A DNA stretch of 64,000 nucleotides from Rehmannia glutinosa (lineage: Eukaryota > Streptophyta > Magnoliopsida > Lamiales > Orobanchaceae), in contig JABTTQ020003409.1 in assembly GCA_016081115.2 (NCBI GenBank), forward strand, positions 248,001 to 312,000. Reading direction: 5' to 3'. The number at the start of each line of letters is the position of its first letter. Within the stretch, counting starts at the first letter, position 1. The notes beneath the pieces are model-generated. The model was not told where the DNA came from and searched no databases. It worked only from the letters and a program-made list of their open reading frames with translations. The translations under genes and the position numbers were made by a program. This document shows positions 47,330 to 58,726 of this stretch, piece by piece.

Positions 47330-48302
47330 CTCTATTTGATTCCAAAAATTTTATATTTTGGAAAGAAAGAATGGAATGTTATCTACAAGGTTGCGGGTTC
47401 GATTTATGGAACATCATCATAAATGGAGAATCCATTCCGATGATAGACACACCACACCCCCCCCAAAGGATTCAAAGAGCTCAACGATAAAGAGAAGAAA
47501 TCATCTCCTTAAACGGTAAAGCTCTCAATATTTTGTATTGTTCACTTACTAATTTGGAATATGAACATATTGTAGGAATTGATCGGCACATGAAGTATGG
47601 CAAAAATTAGAAGCCATCTATGGAGTATTTGCAAATGAAAGGAGTCAAACAAAAGCATCTACTTCTCAAAGGGATACAAGTCCAAATCTAAGGAATGCCT
47701 CTTACAAACTATGAAGAAGTTGAACATTGTCTTATGGGCATCAAAGAAGAAAACGAGGTATATCTTAAACCCTCTACCTCCTATGATAGTGTTATTCAAA
47801 ATGATTATAGTGATTTACAAAATGATTTTGATGATCTTCAAAATGAATTCCAAGGTTTACTAGTTAAGTACAAAAATTTGAAAAAGGAATTCAATGTTTT
47901 GAAAAATGAAAAGGATAGTTTATTTACTTCCTATGAATCACTATCATGTGCTCACACCACCACACTTGACAAGGTTAGAAACCTTGAAAAACAAAATAGT
48001 ACTCTTGTTGAGGATATTAATTGCATGAAAAATGATTTATCAAAATCAACTTGAGTACCAATAAATTGCCCAATGTTGTGAATGTTAATGGTTGTGATAG
48101 TTTGAATAGTGAACTTGATCATGAGCCTAATATTGTCAAGCATATGAAAAAGAATCAAGTTCCTATGCATGTTAGTAATATTACTTGCTTTTATTGCGGT
48201 AAAAAGGGTCATACGGTAAATACTTGTCGGGCTAGAAATAGCTCAAATTATCTTTGGAGACCTAAAAGTCTCAAGACTAATCCTAAAGGACCGAGCACTT
48301 GA
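47330..48302 (+). pseudogene. copia gag remnant with coiled coil and zinc knuckle
   Basis: Three frames. The first (to 47490) holds LFDSKNFIFWKERMECYL, the conserved N-terminal motif of plant copia gag. The second (47695-48054) is a long coiled coil rich in Leu, Lys, Glu and Asn (LLVKYKNLKKEFNVLKNEK). The third (48051-48302) holds a CCHC zinc knuckle CFYCGKKGHTVNTC near 48186-48227 that binds nucleic acid. Frames are joined by single-base shifts. Confidence 0.85.
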
Positions 48303-49626
48303 GGGTACCACAAAACTATGTTATATTAGGTACCGACGAAATAATAATCGAAGAAAATTCATACCGCCAAGAAAACATCAAATGACCATTTCATTTGATC
48401 AAAGGAGAAAACATTTTCAACAAAGTCATTTTCAAGAAGAGGAAATAATAAAAAATGGGATGAACAAAATCCTTGGAAGTGGCAAAAACATCATCAACAA
48501 GATAATTTTCCAAGAGAAAGACACTTTCAAAAATGGGAAAGCCACAATGCTTGGAAATGGAGCAATTGGAGAAGCCATCATCAACAAGATGATTCTCAAA
48601 GGGGAAGATATCATCAACAATGGGAACGACACAACCCATGGAAATGGCGTAATTGGTAACCCGTATCTCCCTAGTTAAATATGCATTTTATTTTGTTATT
48701 ATGCATGCTTTTATTTGTGTCTTTATTGCAACATGAGTTTTCAAGTATTGATTTTCTTTTAATTAAGGTCTTCAATATATATATGTGTGTTTTTAAAATT
48801 CTTTTGAAAAAGGAGACCTTATATGATGTTTTTAAAACTCTTGTGCATTTTTATAGACTAAAGTATGTTATCATCTCTTATGAATTTTTATGGCATGGTC
48901 TTACTTGTGATATCCCTTAGCCTACATTTTTATCATTATGATTTGTACTATATTTGTTTTAAGAAGTATGTAGGATTTACATATTTTCACAAATGGCCAT
49001 TTATGTCATTATTTGTCAAGAAAGGCATAAATTATCGAGTGCGTTTACTTGTGTTATTCTTACTCTTATAGACTCGGTATATGTATTGCCATGTGCATAT
49101 GTGCTTGTTTTTCATAGTATTTCATACAAGTGCCATTAAGAGGATTTTTAGATTTTTTGAAAGCACTATTCGATATTTGATTGCACATATTTGCTTTGTC
49201 AACTTTTGTTCAAATACTTCTTTTAAATGAGGTCTCAATTATATGCTATCGGATTTTCAAATTTCAAAAGAGACCTTTTGTAGCTTTCTTAAGCTTATTT
49301 GAACTTGCATGATTTATTAGACTCTTGATGATCTTCTAAATGCATAGTATGTGTTTCTTGCTTCATGGTCTATATATATATAGTGTCTCTTACTACTATG
49401 CTCTTTTGCAAGATATGTTGTGATTGATGATTGAGACATGTTTTTACACTTGGGCTATTTTTATTCTTGATTATATAAGCGATGCCATTAATGAGTTTGT
49501 TAAGTTGTGTAGATGAGAATGAAGTACTCCAAATATTGGTTACCTCAAAATATTTGGATGTATATGTTCTATTGTGAACACCTTAGACAAATTGGATGCC
49601 CTATGATGATAGTAATGAAGTAGACA
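48303..49626. other. copia element, unrecognised AT-rich region
   Basis: 48390-48660 has several copies of a motif like AAAATGGGA...ATCATCAACAAGAT, giving low-complexity frames. No integrase found. Confidence 0.45.
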
Positions 49627-49961
49627 AAAAGGGTATTCCGGAACAAACTCGATGACCAAGGCAACATTGGTCGAACTAAGGCGAGGTTAGTAGCTCGAAG
49701 GTATTTTCTAGAAGAAGGTAATTGATTTTGATGTAACATTTGTACTCATAGCACATTTAGTAGCTATTTGCATTTTACTTGCCCATTCTTGTTTTAAGAA
49801 AATTCCAAGCTTTACCAAATGGATGTTTAATCCTTTTTCTAAATAACTTTATTCTAGTAAGAGTCTATGTAAAACAACCTCCGGGTTTAAATTTTTCTAG
49901 GCCAAATGATCTTTATAAAAGGCCTTGTATGGTTTCAAACAAGTACCCATGTATGGTATGA
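49627..49961 (+). pseudogene. copia reverse transcriptase N-terminal fragment
   Basis: Reads RNKLDDQGNIGRTKARLVAR at the start and VYVKQPPGLNF near 49870-49905, the opening blocks of copia RT. It ends before the YVDD box. Stops and frameshifts are present. Confidence 0.8.
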
Positions 49962-52144
49962 TATACTTAGCTATTTTTGCTAAATGATTTTACAAAAGGT
50001 AAAGTTGATACTACTCTCCTTTTTTTTTTTTGAAAAAGGGCAAGATTGTTTGCTTGTGCATATTTATGAGAATATTTTTGGTGCTACTAATGAATATTTT
50101 GTGCAAGATATTCTCCTAAGTTGATGTAGGTGAACTTGAGATGAGCATGGTATCACATGATGGGGGAGCTCAAATTTCATCATTGGACTTCAAGTTAATC
50201 AATGTCAAGAAGGTGGTTATAAATTCACAATCAAAATATACAAAAATATCTTTGAAGATATTAGGCATTGAAGAAGGAAGAATCAACTCAACCTCTATGG
50301 CTACCAATGTAGAGATTAACAAAGGTTGAGAAAGACATATCGATCGACAAACAAATTCGAGGTATGTTCTCTTGTATTATTTCTATAGACTCGACATTCC
50401 ATATGCCTTATGTCTATATGCTCGACTTCAAAAATTATCCCAACGAATCTCATTAAAGTGCCGTTAAAAGAAATTTTCAAATATTTATAAGGCACTTCTT
50501 CTTATGACTTGTTCATCCAAAGCTTTAAAACGTTCTTATTTTTGGGATAACAAGTCCGGTGAAAATTATTCAAAATATGGTTCGTCATAATCGAACTAAA
50601 CATATTGAGATTCAATATTTTTCTAAGGGATTGCGTTTTTAACAAAAACTTGAGATATGATTAAATCCGTCTCAAAGTTAACTCGCGGATATTTGTTCAT
50701 TTACCTCCAGAGTATTTTACCTCCTTTCGAGTTTGTTTATGACATAATGTATATTGAATGAGGTCTACGTTTGCATTTTGCACGTTTTTAAAACTTAGGG
50801 GCGAAAAATCGATTTTTGGATCAAACTCAGAAACGCAAAGCGTTAAATGGAAGGAAATGTGGGTCGAGGTCCGGTCGCCTTAAGCCTCCGCCGGTCGCAC
50901 CTCAACCAGGTCGTCCTATTTGTGTTTTTGGATATATTGCTTTTGTTTCAGAATTTGGCATTTTGGCCTTTTTCTTCTCTATTTCGTCCCCTTTGTCATT
51001 TGCACACACATTTCACTTCAAATGTGTTTGGTTGCATGTATTACATAGTTTGGGGATTATTTAGCTCGACTATCATCATCATTGCTCGTCTTTACCGATC
51101 GAATGGTAAGAATTTCACTCTCTTTAGCTCAATTGGGTTGAACCCTTGAGTTTGTGGCTTATATGTATTTTCTTGATGCAATTCATATATTTTTGTGACG
51201 AGCCTATTGATTGTTGATGAATGATATTTGTTAAATTGTATTTGGTGATGAAAAACTTGGCTTGATTTCATTTACAAGGGCTATATATATCTTTTTCAAT
51301 TTTTGACGCCTTGCCAAGTGTTTGATAAAACGTTTCAATGAAAAAATTCATCATCTACATGATTCTCTTGATTTCAAAAGTCTTATATATTTATAGAGAT
51401 CATGTTTTGCTTATCAAATGATCTTTCATAAGCTTCTACAAGTCGTATGATTCGACTCTTCCCTCTTATTTGGTTTAAAAGCTTCAATGTTCAAATAGCT
51501 CGACATCGGTTTGCTTGCGCACTTTGATATGAATATATGATGTATTTATCTTGCTAACATTCTTTTGATGATTCCAAAGGGGAGAAACAGGTTATAAGCT
51601 CTTTAGCTCAAAGAAGCTAAGACAAGCTTAACGAAAAGAAACTATAAACTTAACGAAAAGAAGCTATAAGCTTTGGCTTTTAAAAGCCATAAGTTGTGGA
51701 TCATATTTATGTCAGAAAAGAAGCTATAAGCTTAACGAAAAGAAGCTATAAGCTTTGGCTTTTAAAAGCCATAAGTCGTGGATCATATTTATGTCCACTT
51801 GTTGTATTATGGTTATGTATGATTCTTGGTCCATTAGTTGTAGTATGGACTTACATACGTTTCTAATGATGTCCCTTCGACAGGGAGCTTTTAAGTTTTT
51901 GATACTTAAGCCCAATATCGAAAAGCTAAGATTTTAGCTTATGTTTAAGTTGCTTCTATATAACTCTTGTTGTGCATATTGATAGGGGGAGCATTTGTAA
52001 TATATGTTTGAATCTCTCTACTCCCATCCTTGTGTTTATATTGCACGGAATATTGTCGCTCAACGGATAGTTCTCTTTAACCTAGGTAAAATTATTTTGT
52101 TTTCAAAATCGACCTCGTTAAAATTGTTTTGGTTTGCAATCATC
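49962..52144. other. copia element 3' internal region; contains a tandem duplication
   Basis: Mostly non-coding. 51649-51716 and 51727-51795 are two copies of a unit with GAAGCTATAAGCTTTGGC then TTTTAAAAGCCATAAG, itself a hairpin. A GC-rich patch lies at 50850-50925. Confidence 0.5.
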
Positions 52145-52158
52145 AAAAAGGGGGAGAT
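52145..52158 (+). other. Polypurine tract of the copia element
   Basis: AAAAAGGGGGAGAT directly before the 3' LTR. Confidence 0.8.
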
Positions 52159-53661
52159 TGTTTGATAAATGGTTTTATCATGATTTTGATGATTTTGTTT
52201 TTATACCAAAACAATGGTTTTAAAGGTTGTTCAAATACTCCTAAATGATTTAAAATAGTTTCAATATTTTCCGGAGTATTTCCTCAAGTTTATTTTCGAT
52301 AATATTGGACAATACTTTTAATGATTTTATGTCAATGGTTTCTTTCATTGAAACTATGTTTCTAAATGTTGTCCTAATACTCGGATTGGTTTAAAATGTT
52401 TTTACGAATTTTTCTGAGTATCTATGGAATTTATATCGGACAACACTTTTTGTATTAATGTGTTATTTCATCAAAACTATATTTCTAATGTTGTCCTAAA
52501 TACTCCCGATCGATTTAAAATGTTTTAACGAATTTTTGGAGTATTTCTTGAGGTTTATTTTCGACAAAATCGGACAACATTTGATTTAGGAGTCGACGGT
52601 CGACCAAAAGAGGCCGATACCGGGAACACATTTTAAAAACAGTAACTCGCGAAACCTCAAAAAGCAGTCGGGTGACGGTCCACGAGAGGGGCAGTCGTCG
52701 CACCCATGGGCGACGGCCGAACACCCCCGGACCGGTCTCCCGTTGTAATTTTTTGCGTTCTTTTCAAATCTTATTTCTCGACAGTTAACGTCGCCTTAAG
52801 TTTGAATGACAAAATTCTAACGTTGTGCAAAAAGATCTTTTCCTTAAATTGTGGAATTGATTTCTAACATTTATAATCTTGATTTTAATTGCAATTTTTG
52901 TAGAAATCGATTCCAAGAGAGCCTATCAAGTATAAATCATCTCCTATAAATAGAGGAAGTTTTGAAGCACAACTAAAAGAGAGAAAACAACAACACAACA
53001 AGATACACTCAAGAATACACTTGTTCTTACATTGTCTTATTTTTGTTGTAATTTGCCTAGCTATTCACTTTCACATTCTTGAGGTCTAGGCTTTTCTTGA
53101 TTACACTTGCACTCTATTGTATTATCAATTATCGAGTTGTAATCTTGAATTTGGGTAATCATTCAACACAAGATATCCTTGTGAGTGTTCTTGTGGTAAG
53201 AACACACTTGGGTGATCTAGGTGTTAGGTGTAAGAAGATTGTGGTAATCTTCTTTTGGTGTTGAAGAATTTGGTATTCTTCAAGGTTGAAGATTGTGGTA
53301 ATCTTCACAAGGTGCCGATTGGAGATTGTGGTAATCTTCAAGTGAGATTGTGGTAATCTCAAAGGTGGTGTTGAAGAAGAGTGTGGTGCTCTTCAAGGTG
53401 TTGTTGTAAGTTGGTGTTGTATTAATTTGTGATAAATTAATAAAATCTTTTTCTTTTTGAAATCCATCCAGGATATCTTTGGGGTGGTAGTAGATTAGGC
53501 CCTAGGTGGGTTGAACTACTATAAATCAACGCGTGTTGTTTACTTTCCGCACCTTTATACTTGTGTTTGAGCATTCGGTTAAAAAAAAGAGGCGAAATCG
53601 AAAAGATGGAGATAATCTATTCACCCCCCTTTAGATTATCGTAAATAGCGCTTGACTTACA
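52159..53661 (+). repeat. 3' LTR of the copia element
   Basis: TATAAATA promoter at 52945-52952. Near-identical to the 5' LTR except the GC-rich block 52592-52800. Confidence 0.88.
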
Positions 53662-53666
53662 ACGGG

Positions 53667-53800
53667 CACTATTTTCGGTATTGTTGAAACCATTAATTAA
53701 TTAATTAGAGGATTATATTAATTGAAACAAATCTCTTATGTATTAATATCATTAATTAATTAATATTATTCAAGGAAACAAATCCGAATTTTATACTATT
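53667..53800. other. AT-rich spacer
   Basis: ATTAATTAATTA-type repeats only. Confidence 0.5.
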
Positions 53801-54036
53801 TTAATTTAGGCAAAAACTTATATAGACCGTCTTACGGATCCTATTCCTTAAGACGGATCCTACCGCGACTCGCGACCCGCTCCACCCCAACCCACGCGTT
53901 GACAACTATCAATTTAAAAAAAAGCGGCATCTAAGACCCTTAACACGCTGGGCCCAACAAGCCCAAAACCAACCCGTCAAAGCGCCCCAAGAGACCCAAA
54001 GCCCCGTCGCACACTTATTCAAAAATTAATAAATTT

Positions 54037-54102
54037 GCACCACTGGGAATTGAACAGGTCTATACCAAGCAATGTGTTATTCTACCGCTAGACCACTAGT
54101 GC
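54037..54102 (-). other. tRNA-Gly-like sequence (degenerate), left arm
   Basis: Minus strand starts GCACTAGTGGTCTAGCGGTA (box A region intact), has a box-B-like TGTTCAATTCC and ends CCCAGTGGTGC, so the acceptor ends can pair. It resembles tRNA-Gly(GCC), but the anticodon arm is altered and the T-arm has lost GGTTCGA. Probably not functional. Confidence 0.7.
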
Positions 54103-54182
54103 TTGTTGTGCTTATTTAGTATAACCATGGATATAAAACTTCATTATTATCCCTTTATTTTAGAAATTTAAATTCTCTCGAA

Positions 54183-55160
54183 TACCAAGTGATACTTTAT
54201 CCGAAAAATAGTGATACTTTTGAGTAATAAATACGATACTTTTAAGGTGAACATTAATACTTTAATTTTTACATGTTGAAAAAAATAAGATTTTTTGATG
54301 CATTCATTCTAGTCACGATAGCTAATGTTTTTTACATTGAAAAATTGATACTTGTCTTTGAAATAGTGATACATTTGATATTAAATATGATACTTTTATG
54401 ATGGACAATGCCATTTTAAAATTTTAAATTCTCTTAAAAAAGGTAATACTTTATTCGAAAATAGTGATATTTTTGAGTAAGAAATATGATACTTTTAATA
54501 TGAACATTGACACTTTAATTCTTATATATTAAAAAACCAAGATTTTTTTATGTACTCATTCTAGTCTCATAACTAATGCTTTTTACAGTGAAAAACTAAT
54601 ATTTGTGCTGGAAATAGTGATACTTTTGATGTTAAATATGATACATTTGTGATTCTTCAATGTAATGAATTTTCAATATGTGACTGTATTAAAAAAACAT
54701 GATACTTTATCTCAAAAAATGGATATTTTTACTCATAAAAGTGGTACTTTTAACTCTGTCATATTTATTTTTCTTTTTCACTATCTGAATTCATACTTCA
54801 TGATTTGTTTACAAAAATATGATACTTTATCTCAAAAAATGGATACTTTTACTCATAAAAGTGTTACTTTAGCTCTGTCTTATTTATTTTTCTTCGTAAA
54901 TTAAAGTATCATATTTTTTAATATAGTCACAAATTAGAAAGGAAGGAAAGAAGGAAAAATAAAAAATAAATATGATATAGTTAAAGTAACACTTTTATAA
55001 GTAAAAGTATCAATTTGTTGAGATAAAGTATCGATTTTTTAATCTGATTACAACTAGAACAAAAAAAGAGGAAAAATAAAAAATAAATATGATATAGTTA
55101 AAGTAACACTTTTATAAGTATCCATTTATTGAGATAATGTATCATGTTTTTAATAGATTT
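54183..55160. repeat. Minisatellite core with central palindrome
   Basis: Two copies of a unit of about 240 bp (54183-54417 and about 54427-54655), two of about 115 bp (from about 54690 and 54810, containing ATGATACTTTATCTCAAAAA), then two inverted copies to about 55160. The symmetry axis is near 54900. Confidence 0.75.
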
Positions 55161-55265
55161 AGGTTTGATTCTTAGCATTTACATTTATGGGCGTTTTTAT
55201 TTTTTTAATTATGGCGTATTTATGAATGAGTTTATATAAATTGTTATGCTAAAATTACACAATAA

Positions 55266-55334
55266 GCACTAGTGGTGTAGTGATATAACACCACCTTACC
55301 TCTCCATAGGTGCGAGTTCAATTCCCACTGAACC
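55266..55334 (+). other. tRNA-Gly-like sequence (degenerate), right arm
   Basis: Plus strand starts GCACTAGTGGTGTAGTGATA, has GAGTTCAATTCCCACTG near the end. More diverged than the left copy and in inverted orientation to it. Confidence 0.6.
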
Positions 55335-55524
55335 GTAGTATTTTTTTTTTAATTAACAGGTGGGTGTCTTGGGCCGGGGCGGATGATGGCCGGGCGGATG
55401 CCTGGGTTGACAGGATGTCCGGGTGGGAGCGGGCAAGTGGGTCCGGTGGGCGGGGCGGGTGGGTCGGGATCCATCTTACGTAATAGGATCCGTAAGACGG
55501 TCTACAAGAGACCTACTTAATTTA

Positions 55525-57533
55525 TTTAGGTTGGTTTGACTATTGATTGATTACAATTAAAATTTATTTTGCAAATATTTTTGGAATTGTTTATAATCGA
55601 AATTATGGCAATAAATATTACCAATTACAACTCTCAATTTATTTAATTCGCTAACAATTTTGGAATTATATTATTTGAATATGCAATTAAGGCAAATATA
55701 TAAGATATAGATAGATTATTAAAATCTAGAAATCAAAATCGGAGAATAATCAAAAATTAAAATTCAATTACCAAATAATCAAAACTTAAGGCACAAGTCT
55801 TTATAAAAAAGGAGAAATTTATGGAAGACATGCAAATACAGAAATAATTCAACAAAATTTGGCAATAATTCAAAAAAATTGGCAAAAGATTATAGTAATT
55901 GATTTCCTTAAATATACACATCACTACAAACTATACATATGAGTTCACTCTTTTTTTACCATATTCTTTTATCAATAATACATGATTTCTCTTAAGATTA
56001 CATTTATGTCAGTTTTGCAAATACGAAAGGGCTCGATGATGACACCGATCAATGATATCAATACGAGCAAATGTTGATAGGCTATGAAATTGCAATTGGT
56101 CGATCTCCACGAGAAGCTCCGCTTATAATGACATAACTCGTAAAAACCAAAACACAGAGCATGTAATATATATATTTCATGATGTTGAGGTATAAGCTCT
56201 TTTTCGCCATGTTATATTTATTTTATTTAAAAATTTAAGAACCATGTAATAAAAACTCTAATGTCATTTTTTATTTATCTTATTGCAAGGTAACAAGATA
56301 CTGAGAGCACTATAAGGAATATTCATGTCGCAAAATTTAAAAAACTGTTTTGATCAAGGCTATTTCCCGCCATCAAAAACTTCGTTGTGGCGTATTATAT
56401 TGATGATAAATACAATACAACAAATACAAGACAACTAATACGAAATACAAGATTATGTTTCGTGGCAAGGTACATGTTATTGAGATGGATAACAACACAT
56501 TTCCTACTTCCTAGGTTTTTTGTTCAATTTCATCATATAAATATATATCTATCATATATGACAATCAAAATGAAACCACAAGCAATCCCGAATATATGCC
56601 TATCGATATAATAAATCTATCAATATACTTTTTTACATAATATAGAAGACCCGATTCCCATATAAATTGATTGTTTACATATTTATTAACTTAAAGAAAA
56701 AATTATGTTTGTTTACAAAAATAGATATTTCAAGGTACTCCGCCATATAAAATAAAAATTGAAACACCGTAATAAAATAATAATACACATTAAATTATAC
56801 TTTATGTTCGGAAATTGTTCCTAAAAAAAAAAAAAAAAAAAGTTAGAGATATTGTTAATAATTAAAAAAATCATAAAAATATTTTCCTTCTTACTAGTGG
56901 ATATCATCGCCGCCGTGAAGAGCTTGGTCGAGTCCTGCATTCTTTTTTATGGTTGGTGGACAACAAAAATGGTAGATCTACCACTTTTGACTCAGATCTA
57001 GGTGTAAAAATACATGCAACTAGGAAGTCATTTTAGATACATTTAAATCTATGTTGTATATTTTCAAAATTTTGAACAAAAACATAAAAATAAGCATATA
57101 AATAACAATTTTGAAAAACAAATTGGCGCTTGAAAACCGAGAGTTTACTCGAAATTTTTTGGAACATTTTTGAAACAAAAAGCCTGTATATTTTATAAAA
57201 ACAAAAATATATATAAATATTTGACCTTTTGTGCTCGGGAATTTTCTCGACTAAGAACAATCGTCGTCCACGGCAAGAGTTTGTGAGAAATTGTCGTTAG
57301 TTTTGAAGATAGACGGAGAAGATGACTGGAGATGGGTGGAGATGTATTTTTGGAAAGGAAGGGGCGCCGATATGGAAGGGTGCAAATCAACCCCTAAAAA
57401 TGTGTTTATTTGGAAGGGTGAAAATCGGATCATTTTTTTGTGCTCCATCCGGACACGTGTCTTGATCATTTGCAGCAAGAGTGGGACGTGCCATATAAGA
57501 GTACAAGAATCTTTGAAAAAACATTATGCTTTT
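55525..57533. other. Intergenic AT-rich DNA, no feature recognised
   Basis: No conserved coding or paired repeat seen; short frames at 57033-57548 lie in sequence with no recognised similarity. Confidence 0.45.
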
Positions 57534-57541
57534 ATTAAACA

Positions 57542-58718
57542 GAGTTAGTCTCTGTCGGACCGTCTAATGGATTTATATCCGTTAGACGGTCTAAATATCT
57601 TACCCATCGCCTAGTCCCGGCAGATTCGCCAAAAAAATATAAAAAAATCACCTCGCTTTTAGGCCTTCGCCTCAGCTGCTAAACTCGCTATTTCACAAGA
57701 ACCAGTTCATGCTTCAGAGAATTAACTTATTTCATTAGGCCATGTTTATGTAGTAATTAATTGTCTTTTAAGATATTTTCCTCCATCACGATGCACTTCT
57801 TTATGATAATCATCTTCTAAGTTTGAGGGCTATTTTCTCGTCCTTTTCTACTCTTTATTTATTTTGTTTAGATCCGATCGATCATTTGAATCGTTGGGAT
57901 GCGAATATATATGATTTTATTTTGATGTCAATCCCAAATAATAAATATATAAATGTAATATTATCGAGGTATAAAATATCTTTAGGTTTTGATATTGGTT
58001 TTTTATAGGTTAATACTTTTATGGAGAAATACTAATACATTTTATAAGAAAAACTAATACTTTGCAGGAGCACTACTTAAATACTCTCTTGAAAATTACT
58101 AATATTTTTTCGTGAAACTACTAATACTTTTCCAAGGGATGGCTAATACATTTCGGGAGAAGAAAAATTAATTATATTCAGGAAACTACTAAAATACTCT
58201 ACATAGAACTACTAATACTTTTTTGAGGGACTGTTAATACATTTGGAGTATATTTAGGAGAAATACTAAAAACTCTCCAAAGTGAACTACTAATACATTT
58301 CGTAAGAATCGCTAATACTTTTTTAGAACGACGACTAATACTTTTCGAAGGAATTTCATTAATACATTTCGGAGAAAATTAATTATATTCAAGGAAAATA
58401 CTAAAATACTATCCAAGGAACTACTAATACTTTTAGAAGAACTACTAATACTTTTTTGAGGGATGCTAATACATTTGGGGGAGTATATTTAGGAGAAATA
58501 CTAAAATTCTCTTCAGGGGAACTACTAATACATTTCAGAGGAACTACTAATACTTTTTAGAAGGCGGCTAATACTTTCGGAAGGATCATAATATCAGGTG
58601 GTTACCGAAAATTACTAAAACACCACTGCTAATATTACAGAAATGCCACGGATCCACAAGTCAGATCCGTTTAATAGGCCAGACTCATAGTTAGACGGTC
58701 TGGGACAGAGTTTTTGTG
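57542..58718. mobile_element. TIR element with AGTATTAG minisatellite core (1177 bp)
   Basis: Perfect 8-bp duplication ATTAAACA at 57534-57541 and 58719-58726. Left end GAGTTAGTCTCTGTCGGACC then GTCTAATGG; right end reverse-complemented CACAAAAACTCTGTCCCAGA then CCGTCTAAC. Subterminal hairpins occur, for example ACCGTCTAATGGAT facing ATCCGTTAGACGGT at 57560-57593. The core about 58010-58600 is a degenerate array of CTAATACTTTT units with a higher-order period near 215 bp. It is the same family, inverted, as the element split by the Athila-like insertion. Confidence 0.82.
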
Positions 58719-58726
58719 ATTAAACA

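Larger units (their letters stand above)
45694..53661 (+). mobile_element. Ty1/copia LTR retrotransposon with gag but nearly no pol
   Basis: LTRs 45694-47219 and 52159-53661 (TGTTTGATAAATGG ... ACTTACA). Flanking 5-mers ATGGG (45689-45693) and ACGGG (53662-53666) differ at one base. A primer site TGGTATCGAGCC lies at 47222-47233 and a polypurine tract AAAAAGGGGGAGAT ends at 52158. Inside are gag pieces (47330-48302) and a short RT fragment (49627-49900); protease, integrase and the rest of RT-RNase H are missing, replaced by about 4 kb of AT-rich sequence. Confidence 0.9.
53809..55516. mobile_element. TIR element with inverted tRNA-Gly-like arms and palindromic minisatellite core (1708 bp)
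   Basis: Perfect 8-bp duplication TTAATTTA at 53801-53808 and 55517-55524. Left end GGCAAAAACTTATATAGACC then GTCTTACGGATCCTATTC; the right end reverse-complemented is GTAGGTCTCTTGTAGACCGT then CTTACGGATCCTATTACG. Inside each TIR is a GC-rich arm (53860-54010 and 55365-55470), then a tRNA-Gly-like sequence (54037-54102 minus; 55266-55334 plus) so that the pair diverges outward. The core 54183-55160 is an array of GATACTTTT units arranged as repeats of about 240 and 115 bp and then the 115-bp unit in inverted orientation. No transposase. Confidence 0.88.

Noticed and set aside
50816..51149. Proline-rich ORFs
   Set aside because: Inside the copia element; no similarity recognised and two frames overlap.
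54037..54102. Functional tRNA-Gly gene
   Set aside because: Box B lacks the GGTTCGA core and the anticodon arm is altered; it is better called a tRNA-like part of a transposon.
57033..57548. Cluster of short ORFs on both strands
   Set aside because: No recognisable domain, splice context or conservation signal.
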